From positions 744,001 to 808,000 of the forward strand of contig NZ_AP028067.1 of assembly GCF_030297155.1 (NCBI RefSeq): DNA of 64,000 nucleotides, written 5' to 3'. A program made the position numbers and the translations under genes. The notes under the pieces are model-generated. The model searched no databases. It was not told the origin of the DNA and worked only from the letters and a program-made list of their open reading frames with translations. This DNA comes from Vibrio sp. FE10. GTDB taxonomy: Bacteria; Pseudomonadota; Gammaproteobacteria; Enterobacterales; Vibrionaceae. Below, piece after piece: positions 1-7,945 of the stretch; positions within the stretch are counted from its first letter, which is position 1; each line of letters begins with the position of its first letter.

Positions 1-857
1 CCCGCGGTCACGTAAAGACCAGACTCAACCGTACAACGGTCGCCCATTGGGAAGCCAAGACCCGCGTTTGCGCCTAGTAGGCAGTTTTCGCCGATAGAGA
101 TAACCATAGTACCGCCACCAGACAGAGTACCCATGATAGAAGCACCGCCGCCGATGTCAGAACCGTTACCCACAACAACACCCGCAGAGATACGACCTTC
201 AACCATGCTTACGCCAGTCGTACCTGCATTGAAGTTGATGAAACCTTCGTGCATAACCGTTGTGCCTTCGCCTACGTGTGCGCCAAGACGAACACGAGAA
301 GTGTCAGCAATGCGAATACCTGTTGGTACCACGTAATCCACCATTTTAGGGAACTTGTCTACGCAATCTACAGATAGAGCGCGACCCGCAAGGCGAGCTT
401 CGATTTGACGCTCAGCCAGTTCAGGAAGATCGATTGGGCCTTCGTTAGTCCATGCGATGTTGTGCAGTAGACCGAAGATGCCGTCTAGTACCGTATCGTG
501 TGGTTGGACTAGGCGGTTAGAGATAAGTTGCAGCTTAAGGAAGCCTTCAGCAACTGATGCTGGCTTCTCGTCAGTCTCAAGAACAACAAGAACAAGTGGC
601 TGTTCAGACGCTGCTGCTTTCTCTGCGAAAGATGCATTTGCTGCATCGTCATTTGCTGCGAATGCTTTCGCCAGTTCTGCGCTTTGTGCAGCAGAGATTT
701 CGATAGCTTGGTTGCCTTCAGTGTAACCTGCAACCTCACCAACAGCTGCTACAAGAGCATCGCTTGGGTTTAGAAGTGGGTTAGGGAAGAACGCTTCAAT
801 GATTTTATTGTCGCGATTTTTGGTTGCCGTACCGAAGGCTAGTGAAAAGTAAGCCAT
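1..857 (-). CDS. dapD: DapD, tetrahydrodipicolinate N-succinyltransferase (C-terminus cut by window edge)
   Basis: The enzyme transfers succinyl from succinyl-CoA to tetrahydrodipicolinate in the cytoplasmic diaminopimelate/lysine pathway. Translation from the ATG at 857 gives MAYFSLAFGTATKNRDNKII and 285 codons without a stop before the window edge. The second half has the left-handed beta-helix hexapeptide pattern of the family, with short phrases such as GAHVGEGTTVMHEGFINFNAG and GNGSDIGGGASIMGTLSGGG. The alanine-rich N-terminal extension fits the longer (about 340-residue) DapD of Vibrio and relatives rather than the 274-residue E. coli form. About 55 residues should be missing. Identity is by recognition of the sequence. 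Confidence 0.9.
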   Translation of the reverse strand, partial: MAYFSLAFGTATKNRDNKIIEAFFPNPLLNPSDALVAAVGEVAGYTEGNQAIEISAAQSAELAKAFAANDDAANASFAEKAAASEQPLVLVVLETDEKPASVAEGFLKLQLISNRLVQPHDTVLDGIFGLLHNIAWTNEGPIDLPELAERQIEARLAGRALSVDCVDKFPKMVDYVVPTGIRIADTSRVRLGAHVGEGTTVMHEGFINFNAGTTGVSMVEGRISAGVVVGNGSDIGGGASIMGTLSGGGTMVISIGENCLLGANAGLGFPMGDRCTVESGLYVTA

Positions 858-1361
858 GTTGAATCTCCATGTGTTGAGTCTTGATTTTGCTATTCAATAA
901 CAACGGCTCGAATAACAAGCGCTGCCGTTAGCAAAGTTAATTTAATTGCGTTCATCATAAAGAGAGCGCCCTCGTTATGAAAGGGCGTATCGGGATAAAG
1001 TCTGTAAAATGATATTGCTTGTCTTTTTAGCGATAGTTTTCATTATCCGGATATTACTCTTAGCGCTTAATATCTCGTTGATTGGTTGAGTTGCGCCGCT
1101 CAGCCTCATTTTCATTTCCGATACTGCTCTATAGCTGCCCCTCTTGTTCTCAGTATCAATAGAGTTAGTCACATTTCCTTTATAAATTCATGTTTATTAT
1201 CACAATTAATCGAGTTCTGTTGATTTATCGTTTGTGCTTACAGTCCGAGTAAAAACTCAAGTTTTCAGCTGTGTAATTAAGAGAACGATCACTAAAACCC
1301 TTCAATATATAAGTATATTTCCAGCCATAACGACATTAAAACGATGAATAAAGGATCTTCT
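858..1361. other. Intergenic region between dapD and the nucleotidase gene
   Basis: This holds the leaders of two divergent genes. A CGCCCT/AGGGCG inverted repeat lies near 968-988 with no U-tract on either strand, so it may be a leader hairpin of dapD. A 65-codon minus-strand frame from a GTG at 1172 to 975 exists, but its start has a cramped ribosome site and the product resembles nothing I know. Positions 1170-1340 are AT-rich and probably hold the nucleotidase promoter. Confidence 0.4.
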
Positions 1362-3356
1362 ATGAATTTTACTAAGTCTTTACTGGTGCTCTCTATCGGC
1401 GTAGCGATGGTTGGCTGTGGCTCGGACAATGACGACAATATTATTGCTCCAGATATGACATTGCGCATAGCACATGTGAATGACACTCACTCAAATTTTG
1501 ATCCTGTAAAATCCAGTTTTACTATGGGTGTTGATGGCAAGAAGGTTTATAACGAATTTGGCGGCTATCCTCGCCTATTGAAAGCCGCTGACGATATCAA
1601 AGCGGGGGCTAAAGCAGACAAAGAACCTTTGTTATTCTTGCATGGTGGTGATGCATGGCAAGGTACCGCTTACTTTAAGCTAAATGAAGGTGCTGCAAAC
1701 GCAGACTTATTGTCCCAGATGGGGTTAGATGCAATGGTACTTGGGAACCATGAATTCGATTTAGATACCGACAAGCTCGCATCGTTCATCAATACGGTTA
1801 GTTTTCCTGTATTAGCAAATAATATGGATGCATCAAAAGATCAGTCTTTAAGTAATGTAGATAATTTATATCCGTATCAACTATTTGCATTTGAAGGCTC
1901 AGAAAAAAGAGCAATTACCTCTGTTTCTGATGCAAGTGATGATGAGAAAGTTATTGCGGTAATAGGTGTTGTTTTGGGTGATATGCCAACGATAGCTACC
2001 GGAACTGGCGATGTGACATTTAGTGACCAAATTACAGCAACTCAGGCCACTATAAATGATTTAAAAACCAAGGGTGTGAATAAAATCATCGTTCTATCAC
2101 ACATAGGAAATGCTGCCGATAAGGATCTGGCTGCCAATACAACGGGTATCGATATCATTGTTGGCGGTCATTCTCATACTTTACTTGGTGATTTTACCGA
2201 CCTTGATCAAGGCAATAATGGTATTTACGCCGAAATGATCCCGCAAAAAGACAAAGCACAAAATACTTGTGTGGTTCAAGCTGGCCAGTATGCGGAAGCT
2301 ATTGGAGATGTTGATGTATCATTTGACATAGACGGCAATCTCATCTCATGTGTTGGGAACAATACTTTATTATCAAATGATGAGTTTTATCACGATTCTC
2401 ATCGAGAACATCAAATGATTAGTACTGATAAAGATGATGTAACGTCGTTTATTGATAATAATGAAAAAATCACGATAAAAGATGAAGATATTGATTTAAG
2501 AACCCGTATCGACGCAACTTATAAGCCAGCTCTCGATGCTGCGTATGGTGATGTTGTTGCAGCTGCACCGACTGAAATCAGTCATGAGCGCCGTCCTGGT
2601 GATGCTGGAACTGATAAGCATGGTTCTGATGTTGCACCTATGATAGCTCAAGGTATGATTTATTGGGCAAATCAACCGTCGGTAGCAACGGTTACTGGTA
2701 AAAATGTTCAGATTGGTTTGGTGGGAGCTGGTGGTGTTCGAACGGATATCGCGTCAGGTGATTTTAGGGAAGGTAATGCTACGTTAGAATTACTCCCATT
2801 CTCGAACTACTTGTCGATTTTAACAGTGAAAGGCGAGGTGATTCGAAACCTTATTGACAGCACAATTGAGCCGACGCTTGCTGAAGGTGCTCATGCTGGC
2901 AAGTTCCCTTACGTATCAGGCATGCGTTACACGTTTACAGAAGATGTGAAAGGTGTATCAGGCACAGTGACAACTCTAGAGGTAAATACTGGAACAGAAG
3001 ACAATCCAGTGTGGGCGACAATGAACGATGTTGATAACTACACTGTTATCGTTAATAACTATAATGCAAGTGGTAGTGATGGTTGGAATGTATTAGGCAA
3101 TGCTCAATTAACATCTACAGATCGTCAAGACATTGTCATTTCAGGCAATGGTTTTAAAACTTACAAAGTTAATAACCTGACATACGATGGAAGTACCGAG
3201 AAATATAGCGTCCACTATGACGGTGGTATTAAACCATGCGCGGATGGTTCAGGTGAAAAATGTAATACTGATGCAGAATCATTTATTTCTTGGGCTGAGC
3301 ATAAGAAAGTATTAGAACCACTAGGCTTTGAAACAACAACGATGGAATACAAATAA
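1362..3356 (+). CDS. Lipoprotein 5'-nucleotidase / bifunctional metallophosphatase (UshA-like)
   Basis: Predicted envelope lipoprotein of the 5'-nucleotidase family, which removes phosphate from nucleotides outside the inner membrane. I start at the ATG at 1362, because an AAAGGA ribosome site lies 6 bases before it and would sit inside the gene if the ATG at 1344 were used. The N-terminus is a signal peptide ending in the lipobox VGC. The metallophosphatase domain shows VNDTHSNF, GGDAWQG, GNHEFD and GGHSHT; the C-terminal substrate domain shows GAGGVRTDIASGDF and NASGSDGW. An Asp-rich run follows the lipid-modified Cys. It is monocistronic, with a strong terminator behind. Substrate range cannot be read from the sequence. 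Confidence 0.85.
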   Translation: MNFTKSLLVLSIGVAMVGCGSDNDDNIIAPDMTLRIAHVNDTHSNFDPVKSSFTMGVDGKKVYNEFGGYPRLLKAADDIKAGAKADKEPLLFLHGGDAWQGTAYFKLNEGAANADLLSQMGLDAMVLGNHEFDLDTDKLASFINTVSFPVLANNMDASKDQSLSNVDNLYPYQLFAFEGSEKRAITSVSDASDDEKVIAVIGVVLGDMPTIATGTGDVTFSDQITATQATINDLKTKGVNKIIVLSHIGNAADKDLAANTTGIDIIVGGHSHTLLGDFTDLDQGNNGIYAEMIPQKDKAQNTCVVQAGQYAEAIGDVDVSFDIDGNLISCVGNNTLLSNDEFYHDSHREHQMISTDKDDVTSFIDNNEKITIKDEDIDLRTRIDATYKPALDAAYGDVVAAAPTEISHERRPGDAGTDKHGSDVAPMIAQGMIYWANQPSVATVTGKNVQIGLVGAGGVRTDIASGDFREGNATLELLPFSNYLSILTVKGEVIRNLIDSTIEPTLAEGAHAGKFPYVSGMRYTFTEDVKGVSGTVTTLEVNTGTEDNPVWATMNDVDNYTVIVNNYNASGSDGWNVLGNAQLTSTDRQDIVISGNGFKTYKVNNLTYDGSTEKYSVHYDGGIKPCADGSGEKCNTDAESFISWAEHKKVLEPLGFETTTMEYK

Positions 3357-3436
3357 TACAGATATCGCTCTTATCGGAGCGTTATGTATTGTTAATTAAA
3401 GTCTTAAAATACAAGGCTATAGGTTAGCCTTGAGAG

Positions 3437-3466
3437 AAAGTAGCCAGCAAGTTGCTGGCTACTTTT
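3437..3466. terminator. Bidirectional terminator
   Basis: A perfect 14-bp stem (AAAGTAGCCAGCAA with its complement) with almost no loop, flanked by A and T runs, lies between two convergent genes and can serve both. Confidence 0.85.
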
Positions 3467-3491
3467 GTATCAGAACTTCGTCGTTCTGATC

Positions 3492-4133
3492 TTAGATAAA
3501 CAACGCCTTATAAGCCTGCTCAATCCCTTCAATCAACATCTGCATACCGATAACTGCGAGTATTAAGCCCATCATTCGAGTAATCACATTCAGTGCGCTT
3601 GGTCCGACCGCTTTCACGAAGCGTTCGCCGAATACAAACAGTATGTAGGTTAAGGTACACAGTAGACCAAAGGCGACGATGGTAATGATGGTCTCGTAAA
3701 TGCCTTCAGTGCTGGCGAAGTTCATCGCAGTGGCAATGGTGCCTGGGCCTGCCAGTATTGGCATGGCTAAAGGTGATACAGCGATGCTTAACGCAGCGTC
3801 TCGCTGGGCGTCTGAGTTCACTTTCTCTTTTGCTTTTGAGTGTGTTGAATCACCTTGCAGCATGTGAAAGCCAATCAAAAAGACCAGAATACCGCCTGTG
3901 ATGCGCAGCGCGTACAGCGTGATACCAAAGAGGTCAAAGATCAGTTTGCCAGAGATTGCAAAAGTACTGACGATAACGAAGGCAATGAGTACCGATCGGA
4001 ATGCGATAGATTTAACCGTTTCCCTATCGTTATCACCGGTTAATCCAAGAAAGATTGGCGTATTAGCAATAGGGTTCATAATGGCAAAAAAGCCCATGAA
4101 CACGGTAATGGTATGAATGATGAGCTCTTTCAT
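3492..4133 (-). CDS. MarC-family integral membrane protein
   Basis: 213-residue polytopic inner-membrane protein of the MarC/SnatA family. The N-terminal phrase FMGFFAIMNPIANTPIFLGL, a mid-protein hydrophilic loop near residues 95-115 (HSKAKEKVNSDAQ) and the segment SPLAMPILAGPGTIATAM are typical, with six predicted membrane segments. Members have been proposed as amino-acid exporters in some species; the original antibiotic-resistance role of MarC was not upheld. It stands alone between two terminators. Family assignment is firm, function is not. Confidence 0.85.
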   Translation of the reverse strand: MKELIIHTITVFMGFFAIMNPIANTPIFLGLTGDNDRETVKSIAFRSVLIAFVIVSTFAISGKLIFDLFGITLYALRITGGILVFLIGFHMLQGDSTHSKAKEKVNSDAQRDAALSIAVSPLAMPILAGPGTIATAMNFASTEGIYETIITIVAFGLLCTLTYILFVFGERFVKAVGPSALNVITRMMGLILAVIGMQMLIEGIEQAYKALFI

Positions 4134-4234
4134 ATTATTCCTTTGAAAAGATGCAGTTAAATACGAATGGTTTGTGTATTTAATCTTAGATACAAATAAT
4201 TATTAGAAATAGATAGTAGAGCAAGTGTGAATAA

Positions 4235-4264
4235 AAAACAGCCAGCATAAGGCTGACTGTTTGG
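4235..4264 (-). terminator. Terminator of the IscU-like/GGGtGRT operon
   Basis: On the minus strand, an AAACAG(T)CAGCC / GGCTGGCTGTTT stem with one mismatch is followed by a run of six T, about 100 bases after the GGGtGRT stop. Confidence 0.75.
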
Positions 4265-4362
4265 TTTTAGTGATAGGTGTAGAGTTTTGGTCGTCTGTTA
4301 TTGCTTGTTTCTCAGTTAACGGACTCTACTCTATGGATAGATCGTGGTGCCCAACGTTGTCG

Positions 4363-5352
4363 TTATGCGTTTTGAGATTCGCTCACTGCCACAGCCAATG
4401 CAACCGTTGCACCGACCATTGGGTTGTTACCCATACCGATGAAGCCCATCATTGCCACGTGAGCTGGGACAGAAGAGCTACCTGCGAACTGAGCATCAGC
4501 GTGCATTCTGCCCATGGTATCTGTCATGCCGTAAGACGCTGGGCCTGCTGCCACGTTATCTGGGTGCAATGTTCGACCTGTACCGCCGCCTGAAGCAACT
4601 GAGAAGTAAGGTAAACCTTGGCGAGTACGTTCTGCTTTGTAGATACCTGCAACAGGGTGTTGGAAGCGTGTTGGGTTAGTTGAGTTACCCGTAATACTTA
4701 CATCCACTTCTTCTCTGTGCATGATTGCCACGCCTTCACGTACATCATCAGTGCCGTAACACAAGATCTCTCCGCGAGGGCCTTGTGAGAAGCGGCGACG
4801 TTCTGTTTCAACAAGCTCGCCTGTTTGGTAATCGTATTGAGTGCGAACATAGGTAAAACCATTGATGCGAGAGATTAAGTAAGCCGCATCTTTACCTAGA
4901 CCATTAAGTATTACCTTCAATGGGTTGTGACGTGATTTGTTGACGTTGAGTGCGATTTTAATCGCACCTTCTGCAGCAGCAAAAGATTCATGGCCCGCAA
5001 GGAAAGCAAAGCAGTGGCTTTCTTCATTTAGAAGACGCGCTGCCAGTGCACCGTGGCCGATACCCACTTGACGTTGTTCCGCAACACTGCCGGGTTTAGT
5101 AAATGCTTGAAGGCCTTCACCAATGATATTTGCAGCTTGTTCAGCGTTGCTTGCTTTACGAAATAACGCCAGTGCTGAGCCAAGGATATAGGCATCGGCA
5201 GCGCTTTCAAAAGCAATAGGTTGGGTGTCCATCACCATGGCTTTTGGATCAACGTTGTGGGCTTTACAGTATTGGTTCGCTTGCTCTAAAGAGTCGAAGT
5301 TCATTTCTGCCAATACGCGAGTTACTGATTCATTAAATTGAGTGTTCATCAT
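4363..5352 (-). CDS. GGGtGRT-family protein
   Basis: 329-residue cytoplasmic protein carrying the signature SGGGTGRTLHPDN near residue 255 that names the GGGtGRT family. The C-terminus is glycine- and methionine-rich (GFIGMGNNPMVGATVAL). No biochemical role is established to my knowledge. It lies 24 bases behind the IscU-like gene and must be translated from the same message, ending at the terminator near 4250. The fixed pairing with an iron-sulfur-scaffold-like partner suggests a cofactor or assembly role, which is inference. Because it shares the upstream leader, it should also be under the fluoride riboswitch. The start is the first of two adjacent ATG codons at 5352/5349. Confidence 0.85.
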   Translation of the reverse strand: MMNTQFNESVTRVLAEMNFDSLEQANQYCKAHNVDPKAMVMDTQPIAFESAADAYILGSALALFRKASNAEQAANIIGEGLQAFTKPGSVAEQRQVGIGHGALAARLLNEESHCFAFLAGHESFAAAEGAIKIALNVNKSRHNPLKVILNGLGKDAAYLISRINGFTYVRTQYDYQTGELVETERRRFSQGPRGEILCYGTDDVREGVAIMHREEVDVSITGNSTNPTRFQHPVAGIYKAERTRQGLPYFSVASGGGTGRTLHPDNVAAGPASYGMTDTMGRMHADAQFAGSSSVPAHVAMMGFIGMGNNPMVGATVALAVAVSESQNA

Positions 5353-5376
5353 ATCTTTCCTCTAAATTGGCAAAAA

Positions 5377-6069
5377 TTATTGTTGGCGTGGGTTAATGGT
5401 GGTTACGGCTTCATCGAAGCGACCGTAAGTCCCCGTCGCAAGGTCAGCAGCTTCGTTCGCTGGTACACCTTGATTGATCGCTTTCATCATTTTGCCGAGG
5501 TTGAGATACTCGTAGCCAATCACTTCGCTGTGATCATCAAGTGCAAGCTTGGTCACGTAACCTTCTGCAAGCTCTAGGTAACGAACGCCTTTCGCTGAAG
5601 TTGAGTAGCTAGTACCTACTTGGCTACGTTGTGTTTGACCTAGGTCTTCTAATGCAGCACCAATTTCTAGGCCACCTTCAGAGAATGCAGACTGAGTTCG
5701 GCCGTAAACAAATTGCAGAAAGATTTCGCGCATGGCTACGTTAATAGCGTCACACACCAAGTCAGTATTCAGGGCTTCAAGAATGGTTCTTCCAGTGAGG
5801 ATTTCGGCTGCCATCGCGGCTGATTGAGTCATGCCTGAACAACCAATCGTTTCGATTAGCGCTTCTTCGATGATGCCGTTTTTTACGTTTAGCGTCAGTT
5901 TGGCTGCACCTTGTTGTGGTGCACAAGTGCCGACACCATGGCTTAAGCCAGAAATAGCGATGACATCTTTTGGGCTAACCATAGCGCCTTCAACTGGAAT
6001 TGGAGCTGAAGTGTGAAGATCACCCCTTTGAATTGGGCACATTGATTGAATTTCTGAAGAGTAGTGCAT
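5377..6069 (-). CDS. IscU/NifU-N-like iron-sulfur scaffold family protein, partner of GGGtGRT
   Basis: 230-residue protein with a NifU-N/IscU-like fold. Cysteines lie in MCPIQRGDLH (near residue 11), HGVGTCAPQQGA (near 50) and ETIGCSGMTQSA (near 75), the last at the position of the conserved GCG motif of IscU. The C-terminal third is an extension not present in IscU. It is the first gene of a two-gene operon with GGGtGRT. Its ATG at 6069 lies 3 bases past a GTGAGAA ribosome site that is buried in a 10-bp leader helix. Whether it builds clusters has not been shown; ordinary Isc/Suf scaffolds are separate proteins. Confidence 0.8.
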   Translation of the reverse strand: MHYSSEIQSMCPIQRGDLHTSAPIPVEGAMVSPKDVIAISGLSHGVGTCAPQQGAAKLTLNVKNGIIEEALIETIGCSGMTQSAAMAAEILTGRTILEALNTDLVCDAINVAMREIFLQFVYGRTQSAFSEGGLEIGAALEDLGQTQRSQVGTSYSTSAKGVRYLELAEGYVTKLALDDHSEVIGYEYLNLGKMMKAINQGVPANEAADLATGTYGRFDEAVTTINPRQQ

Positions 6070-6071
6070 AA

Positions 6072-6120
6072 TGTTTTCTCACTTATAGAGCCATTTAAGA
6101 CCTAGGGCGTTGAGAAAACA
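6072..6120 (-). promoter_or_regulatory. Ribosome-site sequestering helix of the IscU-like gene
   Basis: On the minus strand TGTTTTCTCA (6120-6111) is perfectly complementary to TGAGAAAACA (6081-6072), which contains the Shine-Dalgarno sequence just before the ATG at 6069. The hairpin would hide the ribosome site. The 5' arm can pair instead with GAAAACAGG at 6263-6255, so this reads as the expression platform of the upstream riboswitch. Confidence 0.75.
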
Positions 6121-6263
6121 GGACGTGTTGGAAGAGGTGCGGCTAATTCACTACAGATCTTGAGCATCGATAATCCAAAGGTGTCATGGAGCTTGGTCTT
6201 AATAGACTAAGTCCATTTCAAAATGGAGGAATAGCGATACATCCAACAGTATTACCTGTTTTC
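6114..6263 (-). ncRNA. Uncharacterised structured leader domain between fluoride aptamer and start codon
   Basis: On the minus strand GAAAACAGG (6263-6255) pairs perfectly with CCTGTTTTC (6122-6114), and inside it TGTTGGA pairs with TCCAACA, giving a long closing stem. Enclosed are a TCCATT-TTGA-AATGGA hairpin and a CTTAGTCT-ATTA-AGACCAAG hairpin with one mismatch, then about 60 bases with less obvious pairing. I do not recognise it as a lysine, cobalamin, Mn, SAM, TPP or Moco aptamer. It may be only a spacer that helps switching, or an aptamer of its own. Confidence 0.45.
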
Positions 6264-6267
6264 GATT

Positions 6268-6342
6268 CTGTAGGAGTCATTAGCACTGTTCGAAAAGAAC
6301 GGGCGGTTGAAGCAAAAGCTTAGGTGGAACCCCATCACCTGA
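6268..6342 (-). promoter_or_regulatory. Fluoride riboswitch (crcB motif)
   Basis: The minus strand reads AGGTG-ATGGGGTTC-CACCT, then AACCGCC, a GTTC/GAAC hairpin, then GCTAATGACTCCTAC. This is the layout of known fluoride aptamers: P1 hairpin with an AUGG loop, the AACCGC joining segment, P3 and UAAUG. The loop bases GGGGT can pair with ACTCC as the required pseudoknot, with one G-U pair. It sits at the start of the leader of the IscU-like/GGGtGRT operon, about 200 bases before the ATG. In the family, bound fluoride normally turns expression on. Confidence 0.85.
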
Positions 6343-6349
6343 TGACTAT

Positions 6350-6379
6350 AGATTAGATCTTTATCACACTTTTGTGCAA
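6350..6379 (-). promoter_or_regulatory. Candidate sigma-70 promoter for the riboswitch operon
   Basis: The minus strand has TTGCAC (6379-6374), an 18-base spacer and TAATCT (6355-6350), placing the transcript start just ahead of the fluoride aptamer. An overlapping TATAGT is an alternative -10. Confidence 0.5.
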
Positions 6380-6436
6380 GCGAATGTTTAGAGCGATTTC
6401 GACTATAAACAAGCTTCATTATATTTCAATAAGTAT

Positions 6437-6487
6437 AAAAAAACGCCAATAACGGACTCTTATTAGAGGCATTATTGACGTTTTTTA
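6437..6487. terminator. Terminator behind yebG
   Basis: An A-run, AACG(C)CAATAA stem and its complement ending in CG plus six T surround a second inner stem (ACTCTTATTAGAG). It ends the minus-strand yebG transcript and has an A/T arrangement suitable for both strands. Confidence 0.75.
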
Positions 6488-6503
6488 GAAAGGTATCAGC
6501 TAG

Positions 6504-6797
6504 TTATGCTGCATCTTCTTCTGCGTCTTCAACAGCTTCAAGTTTCTTTTCTTTTTTCGGAGCTGGTTTGCGCTTAGCACCTAGTGCGTAAAGAACTTCT
6601 TCTTTATTCTTCGCTAGGTACATTGCAAGTTCTTCTTGCTTGCCTTCATCTTCAACTAAATCGCTTTTGCTTAACAGTTCAAAAAGCTCATCAGCCATAT
6701 CCAGCATTTTGTCGTATGCGTCAGCTTCGGCTTTAGAGGTAAAAGTCATTTTCTCTTCTCCGTTGCGTTCGACCACGTACTTGACGATAACAGCCAT
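6504..6797 (-). CDS. yebG: YebG-family SOS-induced protein
   Basis: 97-residue small acidic cytoplasmic protein close to E. coli YebG: MAVIVKYVVERNGEEKMTFT and KAEADAYDKMLDMADELFEL match the family start and middle. The C-terminus is Lys/Ala-rich then acidic (EAVEDAEEDAA). I use the ATG at 6797 rather than the upstream one at 6854, since AGAGGAT precedes it at good spacing and the family begins there. E. coli yebG is LexA-controlled, and a near-consensus LexA box lies 30 bases upstream here. The molecular role in the damage response is unclear. Confidence 0.88.
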   Translation of the reverse strand: MAVIVKYVVERNGEEKMTFTSKAEADAYDKMLDMADELFELLSKSDLVEDEGKQEELAMYLAKNKEEVLYALGAKRKPAPKKEKKLEAVEDAEEDAA

Positions 6798-6826
6798 GGT
6801 TAATCCTCTAAGTTTGATAAATTTTA

Positions 6827-6842
6827 CTGGCTTTTTATACAG
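6827..6842. promoter_or_regulatory. LexA (SOS) box for yebG
   Basis: The minus strand reads CTGT-ATAAAAAG-CCAG with A and TA flanks, one base off the CTGT-N8-ACAG consensus, directly ahead of yebG, a known LexA target in E. coli. Confidence 0.7.
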
Positions 6843-6885
6843 TTTCTGATGCAAAAAGTCCAGTTGATGACCTAACTATGCGGCC

Positions 6886-7782
6886 TCAATCTTGATGTGT
6901 AGCCCAGTCTTCACAATAACCCATGAAAGATTTCAGCAGTGGGCTTTGATATTTGTCTTTGTGCACCAGCATCCAGAATCGGCGTTTCATGTCGAGCGGG
7001 ACATCGAGTGTTTTAACTCGGCCGGAATCAATCGCTCGTTGTGCGGCCAACCGTGATAAACAGGCAAGTCCAAGCCCTGCAGAAACCGAATTGATGATGG
7101 CCTCCGTGGTGTTTAGCTCAAAGGATTCATACCAATGTTCGATACGAGGTGCGACGGCACGCAGGAAAAACTCACGGGTTCCTGAACCTGACTCTCTCAG
7201 TATCCAGTGGCTGCCTTCTAAATCTTGCAATGCAACTTTGTCTTGAGAAAGGAGAGGGTGTTGATTACTAACGATAATACACATTTCATCGCTACTGAAC
7301 TGGCTAGAGATCAACTCCGGATGGAGTGTTTTTCCTTCAATTAACGCGATATCCAGTTCATAATCCACCAACTTTTGGCAGATCAGCGCACTGTTTGAAA
7401 TGAACAAGCTCTGATCTTGATGCTGAGTTAGCTCGCGAAAGCCAGACAGAATAAACGGCGCGACCTGATTACCAATCGTGTCACTGGCGCCAACCTTGAG
7501 ATTGCCACTTAATGGTTGGTCATCTCGGAATAAAACATCGATGCCTGCGGCTCTATGAAGAATCTCGTCAGCCAAAGGAAGTAGCTTTTGTCCTTCTTGA
7601 TTGAGAATTAATCGGTTGTTGACCCGGTCAAATAGAGAGTGGCCCAATTGTTTCTCCATTTCGCCAAGCGCCATGCTGACAGCAGCCTTAGATAAAAACA
7701 GTGCTTCCGATGCGGCGGTAAGCGTCGAATGTTGGGTAATGGTGACAAACACTTTGAGTTGTTTGATTGAAATATTAGCCAT
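6886..7782 (-). CDS. LysR-family transcriptional regulator
   Basis: 298-residue regulator. The N-terminal winged helix shows SIKQLKVFVTITQHSTLTAA and LSKAAVSMALGEMEKQLG, and the rest is a LysR substrate-binding domain (LKVGASDTIGNQVAPFILSGF). I begin at ATG 7782 (MANISIKQLK), where the family starts; the frame is open 32 codons further up. The sequence is closest in feel to YeiE-type LysR proteins. It is divergent from the TDT transporter gene at 7946, the usual arrangement for a LysR regulator and its target, so the transporter is the likely regulated gene (inference). The inducer is unknown. Confidence 0.85.
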   Translation of the reverse strand: MANISIKQLKVFVTITQHSTLTAASEALFLSKAAVSMALGEMEKQLGHSLFDRVNNRLILNQEGQKLLPLADEILHRAAGIDVLFRDDQPLSGNLKVGASDTIGNQVAPFILSGFRELTQHQDQSLFISNSALICQKLVDYELDIALIEGKTLHPELISSQFSSDEMCIIVSNQHPLLSQDKVALQDLEGSHWILRESGSGTREFFLRAVAPRIEHWYESFELNTTEAIINSVSAGLGLACLSRLAAQRAIDSGRVKTLDVPLDMKRRFWMLVHKDKYQSPLLKSFMGYCEDWATHQD

Positions 7783-7945
7783 CAGGTTCCTAGTTTTACG
7801 CTGCTGGTGGAAAAAGGTCTTGTTCAGTATTAATGAACACTTGTTATATATAATTGGATATTGTTTAACGAAGCGCAAGCGTATTATGGCTTCAACAAGC
7901 TGATGAGTTCACATGTTTAGTGAATTAAGTTTAAGAGAGGCTGAC

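Noticed and set aside
975..1172. 65-codon minus-strand frame ahead of dapD
   Set aside because: GTG start with a cramped ribosome site, no recognisable family, and its end overlaps a hairpin. Kept only as part of the intergenic note.
6121..6345. Lysine-riboswitch-like phrase AGAGGTGCGG on the plus strand
   Set aside because: The other L-box elements do not follow in order and no plus-strand gene lies downstream; the minus strand gives a complete fluoride motif instead.
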